Shown here in pieces: positions 18,040 through 28,528 of a DNA stretch of 64,000 nucleotides. How positions within the stretch are numbered: the first letter of the stretch is position 1; every line of letters begins with the position of its first letter. The notes under the pieces are model-generated. The model was not told where the DNA came from, ran no database searches, and saw nothing but the letters and a program-made list of their open reading frames with translations. This stretch comes from Mangrovibrevibacter kandeliae (GTDB lineage: Bacteria; Pseudomonadota; Alphaproteobacteria; Rhizobiales; Rhizobiaceae): the NCBI RefSeq assembly GCF_024519155.1, contig NZ_JANIFJ010000008.1:83924-147923 (forward strand), read 5' to 3'. The position numbers and the translations under genes are program-made.

Positions 18040-18061
18040 GGGACGGCCATGCAGCCGTCCC
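18040..18061. terminator. GC-rich hairpin after the 62-aa gene
   Basis: GGGACGGC (18040-18047) and GCCGTCCC (18054-18061) form an 8-bp stem with a 6-nt loop, 12 nt after the stop. There is no T-run, so it may act as a weak or 3'-protecting terminator. It lies between convergent genes. Confidence 0.45.
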
Positions 18062-18140
18062 GCGCCCGGCACCGGTCGGGCTATGCCACACTCCATCGGG
18101 TGTGGCCGCTCCACGCGTCGCGGCCCTACCGAGCGCGGTC

Positions 18141-18725
18141 TCAGAACCGCGCCATCGCCCGCCGAACTTTGTCCTTGAACGCCTCGAGCTGCGGCTCGGT
18201 GTTGTTGTTCATGTCGTAGAGCGCGAGATACCGAACCGGTCCCGCGGGACGGAAGACCGTCCAGAACACGCGGGTCGCGACCTTGCGGGGCGGGTCGCCG
18301 ACAAGCCAGGCGCGCGAGCGCTTGCCGCCATAGGTCGTGACGACCGCGATCTTCCTCTTGGGCGGCAGCACGCGCACCAGCGTGCCGCCGCGCATCTCGA
18401 AGGCGACGCCCGGCACGAAGACGCGGTCGAAGAATCCCTTGAGGATCGCCGGCAGCCCGAAGTTCCAGACCGGATAGACGAAGACGATCGCCTCGGCCGC
18501 CTTCACCCGCTCGACATAGGAGCGGATCGCGGGTGTCAGGTTGTCCGGCACGTCGTGGTAGAGCAGCCGCTCCTCGCGCGACAACACGGCGTCGAAGCCT
18601 TCGCCATATAGGCTGAGGTGATCGACCGCGTGGCCGGCCGCTTCCAGCTCCTCCAGCACGATGGCGTTCAGCGCCGCATTGTAGCTCGTTTCGACCGGGT
18701 GGGCGTGGACGACGAGGACGCGCAC
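18141..18725 (-). CDS. Flavodoxin-fold NAD(P)H:quinone oxidoreductase family protein
   Basis: 194 residues from GTG 18725 (MRVLVVHAHPVETSYN). The HAHP motif, VFVYPVWNFGLPAILKGFFDRVFVPG and the TYGG segment are those of the KefF/MdaB/NQO1 group, which binds FMN or FAD and reduces quinones with NAD(P)H two electrons at a time. It begins 5 nt after the stop of the FAD-linked oxidase and so belongs to the six-gene minus-strand unit starting at 24226. In that context it may recycle or detoxify a quinone- or imine-like product. Cytoplasmic. Confidence 0.85.
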   Translation of the reverse strand: MRVLVVHAHPVETSYNAALNAIVLEELEAAGHAVDHLSLYGEGFDAVLSREERLLYHDVPDNLTPAIRSYVERVKAAEAIVFVYPVWNFGLPAILKGFFDRVFVPGVAFEMRGGTLVRVLPPKRKIAVVTTYGGKRSRAWLVGDPPRKVATRVFWTVFRPAGPVRYLALYDMNNNTEPQLEAFKDKVRRAMARF

Positions 18726-18730
18726 CGCCC

Positions 18731-20149
18731 TCAGGCCGCGCCGGAGACCGGCTGCAGGCCGGAGAACAGCCAGGCCTTGCCGGCGCTAAAGTCGAAGTCC
18801 GGGTTCTCCCAGGCGATCATCTTGCCGGGGTTCAGAATGCCGGCGGGATCGGCTTCGCGCTTGAAGGCGACCTGCCCGGGATCGGAGCGCTTCATGCCGC
18901 CTTCCTCCAGCGTGTAGCGGTGCGGGTTGAAGACGAGGCAGCCATTGTCCTCGTGGATCCGGATGATCTCCTCCAGCCGCTCCTCAGAGGTGAAACGCAC
19001 GATCGGCAGCCCGGAAAAGACGACGCGGCCGTCGAAGCGGATGAGCTCGTTGTGCATCGGCAGCTCGTCGCCGAAGATCGCGATGATGCGCTTTAGCGTT
19101 TCGAGGTCAGGATACTGCGTCTGCAGGTAGGTGATGGTCGGATCGATCTTCAGCCCCCGCAGGGTCGTGTGGTTCCAGGCGAGCTCGTAGGCCGGCGGCA
19201 GACGCTTCCTGTCGTCCTCGCTCGCCAGGTCCGAGCGGTAGAGCATCTCACCCTTCTGGTGGGCGAGGAAGAGAGCGAGCGTCTCCATCGCCTGCGGCGC
19301 CGCCATCATCACGACGACCGACTGGTCGCGCCGGATGAACTTCTGGTGCCGGGTGAACCAGTCGTGCGGCACGGGCGCCGCGATCGGCGCGATCTCCTTG
19401 AGGAGGATGCCGTCCTGCAGCGCCACGTCCCGCCCGAAGCGCACGGCCTCCTCGATCGTGTCGAAGCCGGCGAGGACGTCGACCCAGTCATAGGCAGCCG
19501 TCAGCGGCATCTCGGCTTCGACGACGATGCCGTTGGTGCCGTAGGCGTGGGCGACCTTCAGGATGTCGGTGCCCTTGAGGTCGAGGATGCGCGGGTTCGC
19601 CTCGCAGGTCACGACCTTCAGGCCGAGGATGTTGCCGAAGTTGCGCAGGCCGCCCCAGCGGATCGAGCCGACGCCGCCCGAGCCGCCGGCGATGAAACCG
19701 CCGATGGTCGCGGTGCGATAGGTCGAGGGATGGAAGCGCAGCTCGGTGCCGGCCCCGGCCTTCGTCGCCTCATCGAGTTTGGCGAGGACCGTGCCGGCCT
19801 CGGCCCGCACCCGCATCGTGTCGCTCTCGATCACCCGGTCGAGGCCGGCAAGGTTGAGGATGGCGCCGCCGGCGAGCGGCATCGCCTGTCCGTAGTTGCC
19901 GGTGCCGGCGCCGCGCGGGGTGATCGCGACACCGAAGCGATGCGCCGCGGCGAGCGTCGCCACCACCTCCTCGACGCTGCGCGGCGAGACGACGAGATCT
20001 GCGGTGACGTGGTCGAGCTGGCGCTTGAGGACGGGCGAGTACCAGTAGAAGTCCCGGCTCTTCTGCAGGACGAGCTTCGGGTTGTCCTCGACGGGAATGT
20101 CGCCGAGCGCATGGCGGAAACCGCCGAGGTCCATCGAGGCTCTGTCCAT
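18731..20149 (-). CDS. FAD-linked oxidoreductase (GlcD/vanillyl-alcohol oxidase superfamily)
   Basis: 472 residues from ATG 20149, sharing one base with the stop of the deaminase gene. The FAD-binding type 4 domain shows ITPRGAGTGNYGQAMPLAGG (about 75-95) and TIGGFIAGGSGGVGS. The C-terminal part ends with DPAGILNPGKM, the conserved tail of 2-hydroxyacid and D-lactate dehydrogenase relatives. It probably oxidises a C-OH or C-N bond of the compound handled by the neighbouring amidohydrolase. No signal peptide. A different, more typical GlcD-like protein is encoded at 29412-30806, so the two are not simple duplicates. Confidence 0.88.
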   Translation of the reverse strand: MDRASMDLGGFRHALGDIPVEDNPKLVLQKSRDFYWYSPVLKRQLDHVTADLVVSPRSVEEVVATLAAAHRFGVAITPRGAGTGNYGQAMPLAGGAILNLAGLDRVIESDTMRVRAEAGTVLAKLDEATKAGAGTELRFHPSTYRTATIGGFIAGGSGGVGSIRWGGLRNFGNILGLKVVTCEANPRILDLKGTDILKVAHAYGTNGIVVEAEMPLTAAYDWVDVLAGFDTIEEAVRFGRDVALQDGILLKEIAPIAAPVPHDWFTRHQKFIRRDQSVVVMMAAPQAMETLALFLAHQKGEMLYRSDLASEDDRKRLPPAYELAWNHTTLRGLKIDPTITYLQTQYPDLETLKRIIAIFGDELPMHNELIRFDGRVVFSGLPIVRFTSEERLEEIIRIHEDNGCLVFNPHRYTLEEGGMKRSDPGQVAFKREADPAGILNPGKMIAWENPDFDFSAGKAWLFSGLQPVSGAA

Positions 20150-21471
20150 CACCGGTCCTGCATGAGGTCGTCGAGTTCGCGATAGTCGGGAAGCGTGGTG
20201 TCGATCGCCCGGCCGGCGCGCAGCACGGTTCGCTCGCCCTGCGGGCGGGCCATCAGCTCGTGCCAGGTGCGGGCACCGAAGAGGACGAGGTCGGCCGACG
20301 CGCCCGGCGTGATGCGCGCCTGATAGTCGAAGCCGCAGGTGGCGGCGGGCAGGGCGGTGACGGCACGCAGCCAGTCCCACGCGTCCGCCACCGGATGGTC
20401 GAACTGGGCGATCCGTGCGCTCTCGCGAAAGACCTCGAGCATGTCGAGATCGCCATAGGCGTAGAACGGGTCGCGCGTGTTGTCGGAGGCGAGTGCCACG
20501 GCGACGCCGGCCGCCTGCAGTTCGTTGACCAGCGTGACGCCGCGCCAGCGCGGGGTGCGGGCCGGGCCGTCCGCCGGCGCTCGATCCTGCAGGTACATGT
20601 TGCACATCGGCAGCGACACGATGGTGATGCCGGCCTCTGCGACCCGGGCGATGGTATCCCGCACGAACCCCTCGTCCTGGATCGCCAGCGAGCAGCAGTG
20701 GCCGGCGGTGACGCGGCCTGCATAGCCGGTCTCGATGACGGCCTCGGCGAGCGCCCGCAGCGATCGCGCCTTGGGGTCGCCGCTCTCGTCGATGTGGAGA
20801 TCGAGGTCGAGGCCATGCCGGCCGGCTGTCTCGACGGCGGCGCGGACGGCCTCGGGCGCGCGGTCGTGGACGGCAACGGAGCCGCCGAGGAGGCCGCCAT
20901 GGGCCGCCGCCATACGGGCGACCTCGTCGAGCACGGCGGGATCGAGCAGGTGGTCGGGACCGACCAGCGCGACGGCCTGGAGCTCGATGCGGCCGGCCCA
21001 ACGCTCGCGCATGGCGGCGAAGAGCGGCCAGGAGATGTCGTGCTGCGGCGGCGCGGAGTCGAGATGGGTGCGGATCGCCGCGGTGCCGTGCGCGAAGGCG
21101 CAGCGCAGCGAGAAGTCCATCCGCCGCTGGGCGTCGACCGACGACCAGTTCGCCTCGCGGTCCGCCTTCACCGCCAGCAGCGCGCCGAGCCAGGTGCCGT
21201 CCGGATTGGCCTGGCGCGGCCAGACGTGACCCTTGTCGAGATGGGTGTGCATGTCGACGAAGGCCGGAAGGACGAGGCCGCCGTCGCAATCGTGCAGGGG
21301 CAGGTCGTCGTCGCCAAGCCCGCTTCCGGCGGGCGCCACGCTCTCGATCCGGCCGCTCCGGATCGTGATGTCGACGCGCGAGACGGCGCCGCTGCGCTCG
21401 CCGGTGGCCGCGTCGGGCAGGCTGGCGTTCCGGAGCAGCACGCTGCCGTCGATGGGGGGTCGGTCTCGCAT
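20149..21471 (-). CDS. Cytosine deaminase-like amidohydrolase, substrate probably not cytosine
   Basis: 440 residues of the CodA branch of metal-dependent amidohydrolases. Metal and catalytic residues are visible: His75 and His77 (HTHLDKG), His226 and Glu229 (HIDESGD), His258 (GHCCSL) and Asp330 (SDNTRDPFYAYG). Spacing matches E. coli CodA (His214/Glu217/His246/Asp313). Two positions that contact cytosine in CodA differ as I align them: the FPQ glutamine is replaced (ALVG, Gly171) and the Asp after the catalytic Asp is Asn331. It therefore likely deaminates or hydrolyses another heterocycle such as a creatinine- or pyrimidine-type ring. Fourth gene of the transporter operon, 7 nt after the permease. 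Confidence 0.85.
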   Translation of the reverse strand: MRDRPPIDGSVLLRNASLPDAATGERSGAVSRVDITIRSGRIESVAPAGSGLGDDDLPLHDCDGGLVLPAFVDMHTHLDKGHVWPRQANPDGTWLGALLAVKADREANWSSVDAQRRMDFSLRCAFAHGTAAIRTHLDSAPPQHDISWPLFAAMRERWAGRIELQAVALVGPDHLLDPAVLDEVARMAAAHGGLLGGSVAVHDRAPEAVRAAVETAGRHGLDLDLHIDESGDPKARSLRALAEAVIETGYAGRVTAGHCCSLAIQDEGFVRDTIARVAEAGITIVSLPMCNMYLQDRAPADGPARTPRWRGVTLVNELQAAGVAVALASDNTRDPFYAYGDLDMLEVFRESARIAQFDHPVADAWDWLRAVTALPAATCGFDYQARITPGASADLVLFGARTWHELMARPQGERTVLRAGRAIDTTLPDYRELDDLMQDR

Positions 21472-21478
21472 GGTCGTC

Positions 21479-22375
21479 TCAGTTCTCGCGCTTGATCGCG
21501 CTCTCGTGCCAGCGTCGCAGCGCCAGCCAGGAGATCAGCGAAGTCAGGCCGAAGATCGCGACGCCGGTCGCCGACAGGAGCAGCAGCGCGGCGAACAGGC
21601 GGGGGATGTTGAGCCGGTACTGCGCTTCCAGGAGACGGAAGGCGAGGCCGGATCCGGCGCCGGCCGATCCGGCCGCGAACTCCGCGACGACGGCGGCAAT
21701 GAGCGCCAGCCCGCCGCCGATCTTGAGACCCGCCATGAAGTAAGGCTGCGCCGCCGGCAGTTTCAGCAGCCACAGCGTCTGGAAGCGCGAGGCGCCGTAG
21801 AGCTCGAAGAGGTTGAGGAGGTTGTGATCGACGCTCTTCAGCCCCTGCACCATGTTGGACAGGATGGGGAAGAAGGCGACGAGGAAGGCGCAGATCAGGA
21901 GCGCGACCTGCGTCGAGGAGGCGTAGACGAGGATCAGCGGCGCGATCGCCACGATCGGCGTCACCTGCAGGATCACCGCATAGGGATAGAGCGCGAGCTC
22001 GATCCAGCGCGACTGGACGAGGAGGATCGCGAGCCCGACGCCGCCGATCAGCGCCAGCACAAGCGCCGAGACGGTGATCTTCAGGGTGACGAGCAGGGCG
22101 GGGTAGAGCGTGCCCCAGTCGGTCCACAGGGCCGTCGCGACCGCAACCGGGCTCGGCAGGATGTAGGGCGGCACCTTGTTGATCTCGACGTAGAGCTGCC
22201 AGACGAGGATGGTCAGCGCGAGCATCGCGACCGGGATCGTCAGCTTCAGGCTGCGCTCGATCCGGGCAGCCTGCGCCGCCGCCGCGTCCCGCTCGCCGGC
22301 CTGCCCCGCGGCGAACTTGCCGGCGTCGTCCTCGGCCGGGGCCGCGACGCCGCTGAGGGCCGGATAGTCGCTCAT
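21479..22375 (-). CDS. ABC transporter permease (SsuC/TauC/ThiX type)
   Basis: 298 residues. Hydrophilic N-terminus of about 45 residues, then six membrane segments. The BPD_transp_1 coupling loop is KSVDHNLLNLFELYGASRFQTLWLLKLPAAQPYFMAGLK, whose L-F-x-x-Y-G-A pattern is typical for sulfonate/taurine/thiamine-precursor permeases. Its ATG 22375 overlaps the ATPase stop by 4 bp. Single permease gene, so it should act as a homodimer with the ATPase at 22372-23196 and the NMT1-type SBP. Confidence 0.92.
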   Translation of the reverse strand: MSDYPALSGVAAPAEDDAGKFAAGQAGERDAAAAQAARIERSLKLTIPVAMLALTILVWQLYVEINKVPPYILPSPVAVATALWTDWGTLYPALLVTLKITVSALVLALIGGVGLAILLVQSRWIELALYPYAVILQVTPIVAIAPLILVYASSTQVALLICAFLVAFFPILSNMVQGLKSVDHNLLNLFELYGASRFQTLWLLKLPAAQPYFMAGLKIGGGLALIAAVVAEFAAGSAGAGSGLAFRLLEAQYRLNIPRLFAALLLLSATGVAIFGLTSLISWLALRRWHESAIKREN

Positions 22376-23196
22376 GCCGCAGCGCTCGGCGCGTGGATCG
22401 CCAGTTGCAGCGCATCCGACACGCGCCGGCAGAGCGCGGCATAGGCGTCGGTGGTGCGGAAGCTCTCCACGCGCGGCCAGGGCGCGTCGAGCGGCAGGTC
22501 GGAGACGACGCGGCCGGGACGGGCGCCCATCACCACGATGCGGCTCGACAGGTAGGCGGCCTCGTAGACCGAGTGGGTGACGAAGACGACGGTCAGGTCC
22601 TGCTCGTGCCAGAGGCGGAGGACGTCGTCGTTCAGCTTCTGGCGGGTGATCTCGTCGAGGGCGCCGAAGGGCTCGTCCATCAGAAGCAGCTTCGGCCGGG
22701 TGACGAGGGCACGCGCGATGGAGACGCGCATCTTCATGCCGCCCGACAGTTCGCGCGGGTAGGCGCGGGCGAAGTCCTCCAGGCCGACGGTCTCCAGCAC
22801 GTGCATGATCCGCTCGCGCGCCTCGGACTTGCCGATCCGCTTCAGGCGCAGCGGCAGGTGGACATTGCCGAACACGGTCTGCCAGGGCATCAGCGTCGGC
22901 TCCTGGAAGACGAAGCCGATCTCGGCCTCCGGCTTGCCGCGAACGTCGACGCGCGATCCCGGATAGTCGATCGCCCCGCTCGAGGCGTCGCCGAGCCCGG
23001 CGATGATGCGGAGCGCCGTCGACTTGCCGCAGCCGGACGGGCCGAGCAGGCTGATGAACTCGCCCGGCATCACGTCGAGCGTCATCCGAGACAGCGCCAG
23101 CGTCCCGTTGGAGAAGCGCTTGGAGACGTCGCGCACCGCCACGATCGGCCGGCGGCGCGTTTCGCCGGAAGGGCGGGTCTCGGTATCGCTCATCAT
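22372..23196 (-). CDS. ABC transporter ATPase (SsuB/TauB/ThiZ type)
   Basis: 274 residues. Walker [11 protein letters not shown]-loop FVFQEPTLMPW, signature LSGGMKMRVSIARAL, Walker B LLLMDEPFGALDE and the switch HSVYEA. These are exactly the nitrate/sulfonate/taurine-family ATPase patterns. Start is ATG 23196 or the adjacent ATG 23193. Sits 19 nt after the SBP gene and overlaps the permease gene. Confidence 0.94.
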   Translation of the reverse strand: MMSDTETRPSGETRRRPIVAVRDVSKRFSNGTLALSRMTLDVMPGEFISLLGPSGCGKSTALRIIAGLGDASSGAIDYPGSRVDVRGKPEAEIGFVFQEPTLMPWQTVFGNVHLPLRLKRIGKSEARERIMHVLETVGLEDFARAYPRELSGGMKMRVSIARALVTRPKLLLMDEPFGALDEITRQKLNDDVLRLWHEQDLTVVFVTHSVYEAAYLSSRIVVMGARPGRVVSDLPLDAPWPRVESFRTTDAYAALCRRVSDALQLAIHAPSAAA

Positions 23197-23215
23197 GCGA
23201 CCGTCACGGTGCGCG

Positions 23216-24226
23216 TCAGGACTTGGCGAGGTCCTTGCCGACGCCCTTGCAGACGAACTGGAGGGTATAGGCGGTCTTGTAGTCCAGCGACGGATCGACG
23301 ACGCCGATCTTGGTCATGGTGTCGAAGAAGTCCTTGTAGCGCTGGTCCGTCATGCAGCCGATGCCCTTGTCCTCGGCAGCGCCCGAGACGACGATCCCGT
23401 ACTCCTTCATCTTGGCGAGCGAGAACGCCATCTGGTCGTCGCTCATCTCGGGATTGTCCTGCTTGATCAGTGCGTCGGCAGCCGCGTGGTCGCCATAGAG
23501 GTAGTTGTACCAGCCCTCGATCGAGGCATCGACGAAGCGCTGCACCACGTCCGGATGCTCCGCGACCATCTTGGTCTGGGTCTCGATGGTGGTGGCGTAG
23601 GGTGCATAGCCCTGGTCGGCGAGGAGGAAGACCTTCGGTGCCCAGCCGGCCTGCCGCTCGACCTCGAAGGGCTCCGACGTGACAAAGCCCTGCTGCGCCG
23701 ACTTCGGGTCGGCGATGAAGGGCGCCGGGTTGAACTGGTAGGGCTTGAACTGCTCGTCGGAGAAGCCGTCATAGTTCGCCTTCATCCACGAGAAGTAGGT
23801 GATGAACCCCTCCTTGCCCATGAAGATCGTCGGCAGCTTGGCGAGGTCGGCAAAGCTGTCGACGCCCTGGTCCGGGTGCGCCATCAGCACCTGCGGGTCC
23901 TTCTGGAAGATCGCCGCGACGGTGACGAGCGGAACGCCCTGCTTGACCGCGTCGAAGGCGCCGAGCGTACCGCCCATGTAGAAGTCGATCTGGCCCGCGA
24001 TCAGGAGGTTGCGGTTGGCTGCCTGCGGCCCGCCCTGACGGATCGTCACGTCGAGGCCGTACTTCTTGTAGGTCCCGTCGGCGACCGCCTGATAGAAGCC
24101 GCCATGCTCGGCCTGGGCGAGCCAGTTGGTGCCGAAGGTGACCTTGTCGAGATCCTGCGCCAGCGCTGGGCCGCCGATGCCGGCCAGTAGCGCGAGGGCG
24201 GTGAAGAAGGCGGTCCTGCAGATCAT
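23216..24226 (-). CDS. NMT1/THI5-like substrate-binding protein
   Basis: 336 residues from ATG 24226; residues 1-23 form a Sec signal (FFTALALLAGIGGPALA). The mature part starts with DKVTFGTNWLAQAEHGGFYQA, the pattern of ThiY/NMT1 proteins that bind pyrimidine or other small planar ligands, and continues with YGLDVTIRQGG and QIDFYMGG. The frame is open upstream to 24430, but that segment has no signal and covers the divergent promoter region. First gene of the six-gene minus-strand unit, facing RidA and creatininase genes transcribed the other way. Confidence 0.92.
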   Translation of the reverse strand: MICRTAFFTALALLAGIGGPALAQDLDKVTFGTNWLAQAEHGGFYQAVADGTYKKYGLDVTIRQGGPQAANRNLLIAGQIDFYMGGTLGAFDAVKQGVPLVTVAAIFQKDPQVLMAHPDQGVDSFADLAKLPTIFMGKEGFITYFSWMKANYDGFSDEQFKPYQFNPAPFIADPKSAQQGFVTSEPFEVERQAGWAPKVFLLADQGYAPYATTIETQTKMVAEHPDVVQRFVDASIEGWYNYLYGDHAAADALIKQDNPEMSDDQMAFSLAKMKEYGIVVSGAAEDKGIGCMTDQRYKDFFDTMTKIGVVDPSLDYKTAYTLQFVCKGVGKDLAKS

Positions 24227-24404
24227 GCGTGTCGCTCCTCGTGCGCTCCGGCGGCTGGCGTCGGGCTGGCCGAACCCTGCAGATCCGCGGGAACGGTAGG
24301 AGGAGACTATTTTTGAGCCGTGCCCATTTGCAAGGCGTTTTTCCGCAAGCCGCCGTTTATTTTCCGCATGTGCGAAGCTAGCGTTGCGATCGGGAGAATC
24401 CGCG
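24227..24404. promoter_or_regulatory. Divergent promoter region of the putative heterocycle catabolic locus
   Basis: 178 bp between the SBP gene (minus) and ridA (plus), holding both start regions. It contains T/A-rich tracts (ACTATTTTTGAGCC near 24307, GCGTTTTTCCGC near 24335, GTTTATTTTCCGC near 24355) unlike the flanking genes. I see no clear operator; a shared regulator is expected but no regulator gene is adjacent. Confidence 0.45.
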
Positions 24405-24821
24405 ATGCGCCGTCTCAATCCGCCCTTCATCCAACCGCCCTTCGCCGCCTATTCGCACGGAGTCGAGGTGCCGCCGGGCCGCCGGCTCGTCTTCTGCTCC
24501 GGGCAGCTCGGCATCGATCGCGAGGGACGCGTCGCCGCCGATTGCGAGGGTCAGGCCGAGCAATGCTTCGCCAACATCGCAGCGATCCTCGCCGAAGCGG
24601 GCCTGACGCTGGCCGACATCGTGCGGATCAACGCCTATGTCACCAGCCGGGAGCATCTGGCGCCCTACATGGCGGTGCGCGACCGGCTGTTCCCCGCGCC
24701 GTTCCCCGCCTCGACGCTGATGATCGTGGCCGGCTTCGCGCGGCCGGAGTTCGTGGTCGAGATCGAGGCGGTGGCGGCGGGGCCGGTGGAAGCCGGGGTC
24801 CAGCCGGTGAGGGAGGCATGA
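24405..24821 (+). CDS. RidA family (reactive imine/enamine deaminase) protein
   Basis: 138 residues from ATG 24405 with GGGAG 9 nt upstream. The YjgF/RidA fold is clear: VFCSGQLGIDREGRVAADCEGQAEQCFANIAAILAEAG, TLADIVRINAYVTSRE, and the tail FARPEFVVEIEAVA that carries the conserved Arg and Glu of the active cleft. RidA proteins hydrolyse 2-aminoacrylate-like imines; relatives inside catabolic clusters hydrolyse pathway imines. Overlaps the creatininase gene, so co-translated. Cytoplasmic. Confidence 0.92.
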   Translation: MRRLNPPFIQPPFAAYSHGVEVPPGRRLVFCSGQLGIDREGRVAADCEGQAEQCFANIAAILAEAGLTLADIVRINAYVTSREHLAPYMAVRDRLFPAPFPASTLMIVAGFARPEFVVEIEAVAAGPVEAGVQPVREA

Positions 24822-25615
24822 TGGCGAACGGTGCGCGGCGGGTCTGGTGGTCGCAGTACAAGACGACCGAGTTCGAGCGGCTCGACCCGATGCGGGTCAT
24901 CGCAGTCCTGCCGATCGCGGCCGTCGAGCAGCACGGGCCGCATCTGCCGACCGGCACCGACCAGATGATCAACGAGGGCATGCTCGAGACGATGGCCGGC
25001 CTGGCGCCGGAGGATCTCGACCTGCGCATCCTGCCGGTTCAGGCGGTGGGCAAGTCGAACGAGCACCTGCACGCCCCGGGGACGCTCACTCTGCCGCCGA
25101 ACGTGCTGATCGAGGCCTGGACCGAGCTCGGCCTCTCGGTGGCGCGCGCCGGGGTGCGCAAGCTGGTGATCGTCAACTCGCACGGCGGCAACGAGGAGAT
25201 CATGGGCATCGTCGCGCGTGAGCTGCGGGTGCGGGCGAAGATGCTGGTGGTGAAGACCGCGTGGTCGCGCTTCGGCCACCCGGCCGGGATGATCGATCCG
25301 GCCGAGACGCGCTACGGCATCCACGGCGGGGAGGTCGAGACGTCGTTGATGCTGCACTTCCGTCCGGACACGGTCGCGATGGAGAAGGCCGAGACCTTCG
25401 TCTCCAGCGCGGTGCGCGACGAGACCGAGTTCGACCTCCTGCGCCCGACCGGCATCCATGCCTATGCCTGGATCGCCAGCGACCTCAACCCCAAGGGCAC
25501 CGTCGGCGACGCCTCGAAAGGCACGGCCGAGAAGGGCCGGCGGATCGCGGAGCACGCCGCATCCGGCTTCGTGCGACTGCTGCAGGACGTGCGCAAGTCG
25601 TCGCTGCCGGCCTGA
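24821..25615 (+). CDS. Creatininase family amidohydrolase
   Basis: 264 residues from ATG 24821; the overlapping ATG 24818 (ATGA with the ridA stop) is possible, but GGGAGG (24811-24816) is better spaced for 24821. Metal-site motifs are VEQHGPHLPTGTD (Glu36, His38, Asp47), NSHGGNEE (His121) and IHGGEVETS (His168, Glu171, Glu173). Creatininases open cyclic amides or amidines; the family also includes FAPy deformylase and 3-dehydro-scyllo-inosose hydrolase, so the exact reaction is open. With RidA, the CodA-like enzyme and the FAD oxidase it suggests stepwise degradation of a nitrogen ring compound. Confidence 0.9.
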   Translation: MANGARRVWWSQYKTTEFERLDPMRVIAVLPIAAVEQHGPHLPTGTDQMINEGMLETMAGLAPEDLDLRILPVQAVGKSNEHLHAPGTLTLPPNVLIEAWTELGLSVARAGVRKLVIVNSHGGNEEIMGIVARELRVRAKMLVVKTAWSRFGHPAGMIDPAETRYGIHGGEVETSLMLHFRPDTVAMEKAETFVSSAVRDETEFDLLRPTGIHAYAWIASDLNPKGTVGDASKGTAEKGRRIAEHAASGFVRLLQDVRKSSLPA

Positions 25616-25845
25616 GCGGGATCGACCGGACCGTCGATCGTGCGGTGCCGTTACAAAATTGTCCGACGGTCGATCCGCCGAATGAGCGCTGTACGATCAG
25701 GTACATAGAGGAAGTATTCGCGCCAGCACGGGCCGCTGCCCGGTCGCCGAACGTCGCAGGACGGAACATCCACCCCGGCGGGCCATTGACGCGTGGTGCC
25801 GCGCTTCCGCGCGGCCTTCCCGACTGCGAGTAAAGGAACGGTGCA

Positions 25846-27969
<2,124 letters not shown>

Positions 27970-27997
27970 CCCATCGTCATCAGCCAGACTGATCGTC

Positions 27998-28026
27998 GGC
28001 CGGCATGGCTTTGTCCCGTGCCGGCC
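27998..28026. terminator. Inverted repeat after katE
   Basis: GGCCGGCA (27998-28005) and TGCCGGCC (28019-28026) form an 8-bp stem with a 13-nt loop, about 30 nt after the katE stop and before the clpS region. No U-run; probably a katE 3' hairpin. CCTATATGG just downstream (28030-28038) could hold the clpS -10. Confidence 0.45.
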
Positions 28027-28124
28027 GATCCTATATGGAGGCGCAGAGGGACCCGAAGTCCCGCCTTTCGGCACCGGCCGTGTCCTGCGGACGATCGGCC
28101 GACGCCGCCCAGCGAGTGGTCGCC

Positions 28125-28430
28125 ATGCAGACAACCGAAACCAAGCCGCGCGTCCAGCCTGTCCAGAAGGTCGAGCGGCCGAAGCTCTACAAGGTCATTC
28201 TCGTCAACGACGACTACACCCCGCGCGAGTTCGTGGTGATGGTGCTGAAGGCCGAGTTCCGGATGAGCGAGGACCAGGCGCAGCGGGTGATGGTCACCGC
28301 GCACCAGAAGGGCGCCTGCGTGGTCGCCGTCTTCACGCGGGACGTCGCGGAGACCAAGGCGGCGAGCGCGACCGACATGGCCAAGGAACTCGGCTTCCCG
28401 CTCCTGTTCACGACCGAGCCCGAGGAGTAG
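28125..28430 (+). CDS. clpS: ATP-dependent Clp protease adaptor ClpS (ClpS2 type)
   Basis: 101 residues from ATG 28125. ClpS recognises N-degron substrates and delivers them to ClpAP. Core motifs: LYKVILVNDDYTPREFVVMVLKAEF (NDDYTP with the gate residues), HQKGACVVAVFTRDVAETKA, and the C-terminal GFPLLFTTEPEE, which is the form of the second, ClpS2-type paralogue of Rhizobiales rather than the clpA-linked ClpS1. No clpA gene is next to it, in line with ClpS2. The upstream frame (to 28005) lacks conserved residues. Confidence 0.93.
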   Translation: MQTTETKPRVQPVQKVERPKLYKVILVNDDYTPREFVVMVLKAEFRMSEDQAQRVMVTAHQKGACVVAVFTRDVAETKAASATDMAKELGFPLLFTTEPEE

Positions 28431-28528
28431 GCGAGAGCGCCGGCGGTGCGCTATGCACCCTTCGTGCTCTCGGGTGCCGCATCGGCACCTTCATGGGTCC
28501 GACCGTGGCTCGACAGTGGGAAGCTTCG

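Noticed and set aside
24227..24430. Longer N-terminus for the NMT1-type SBP
   Set aside because: The extra residues are charged and unconserved, would bury the signal peptide, and overlap the divergent promoter region.
25763..25790. EcfG-type promoter for katE (GGAAC at 25763)
   Set aside because: No GTT-type -10 at 16-17 nt spacing.
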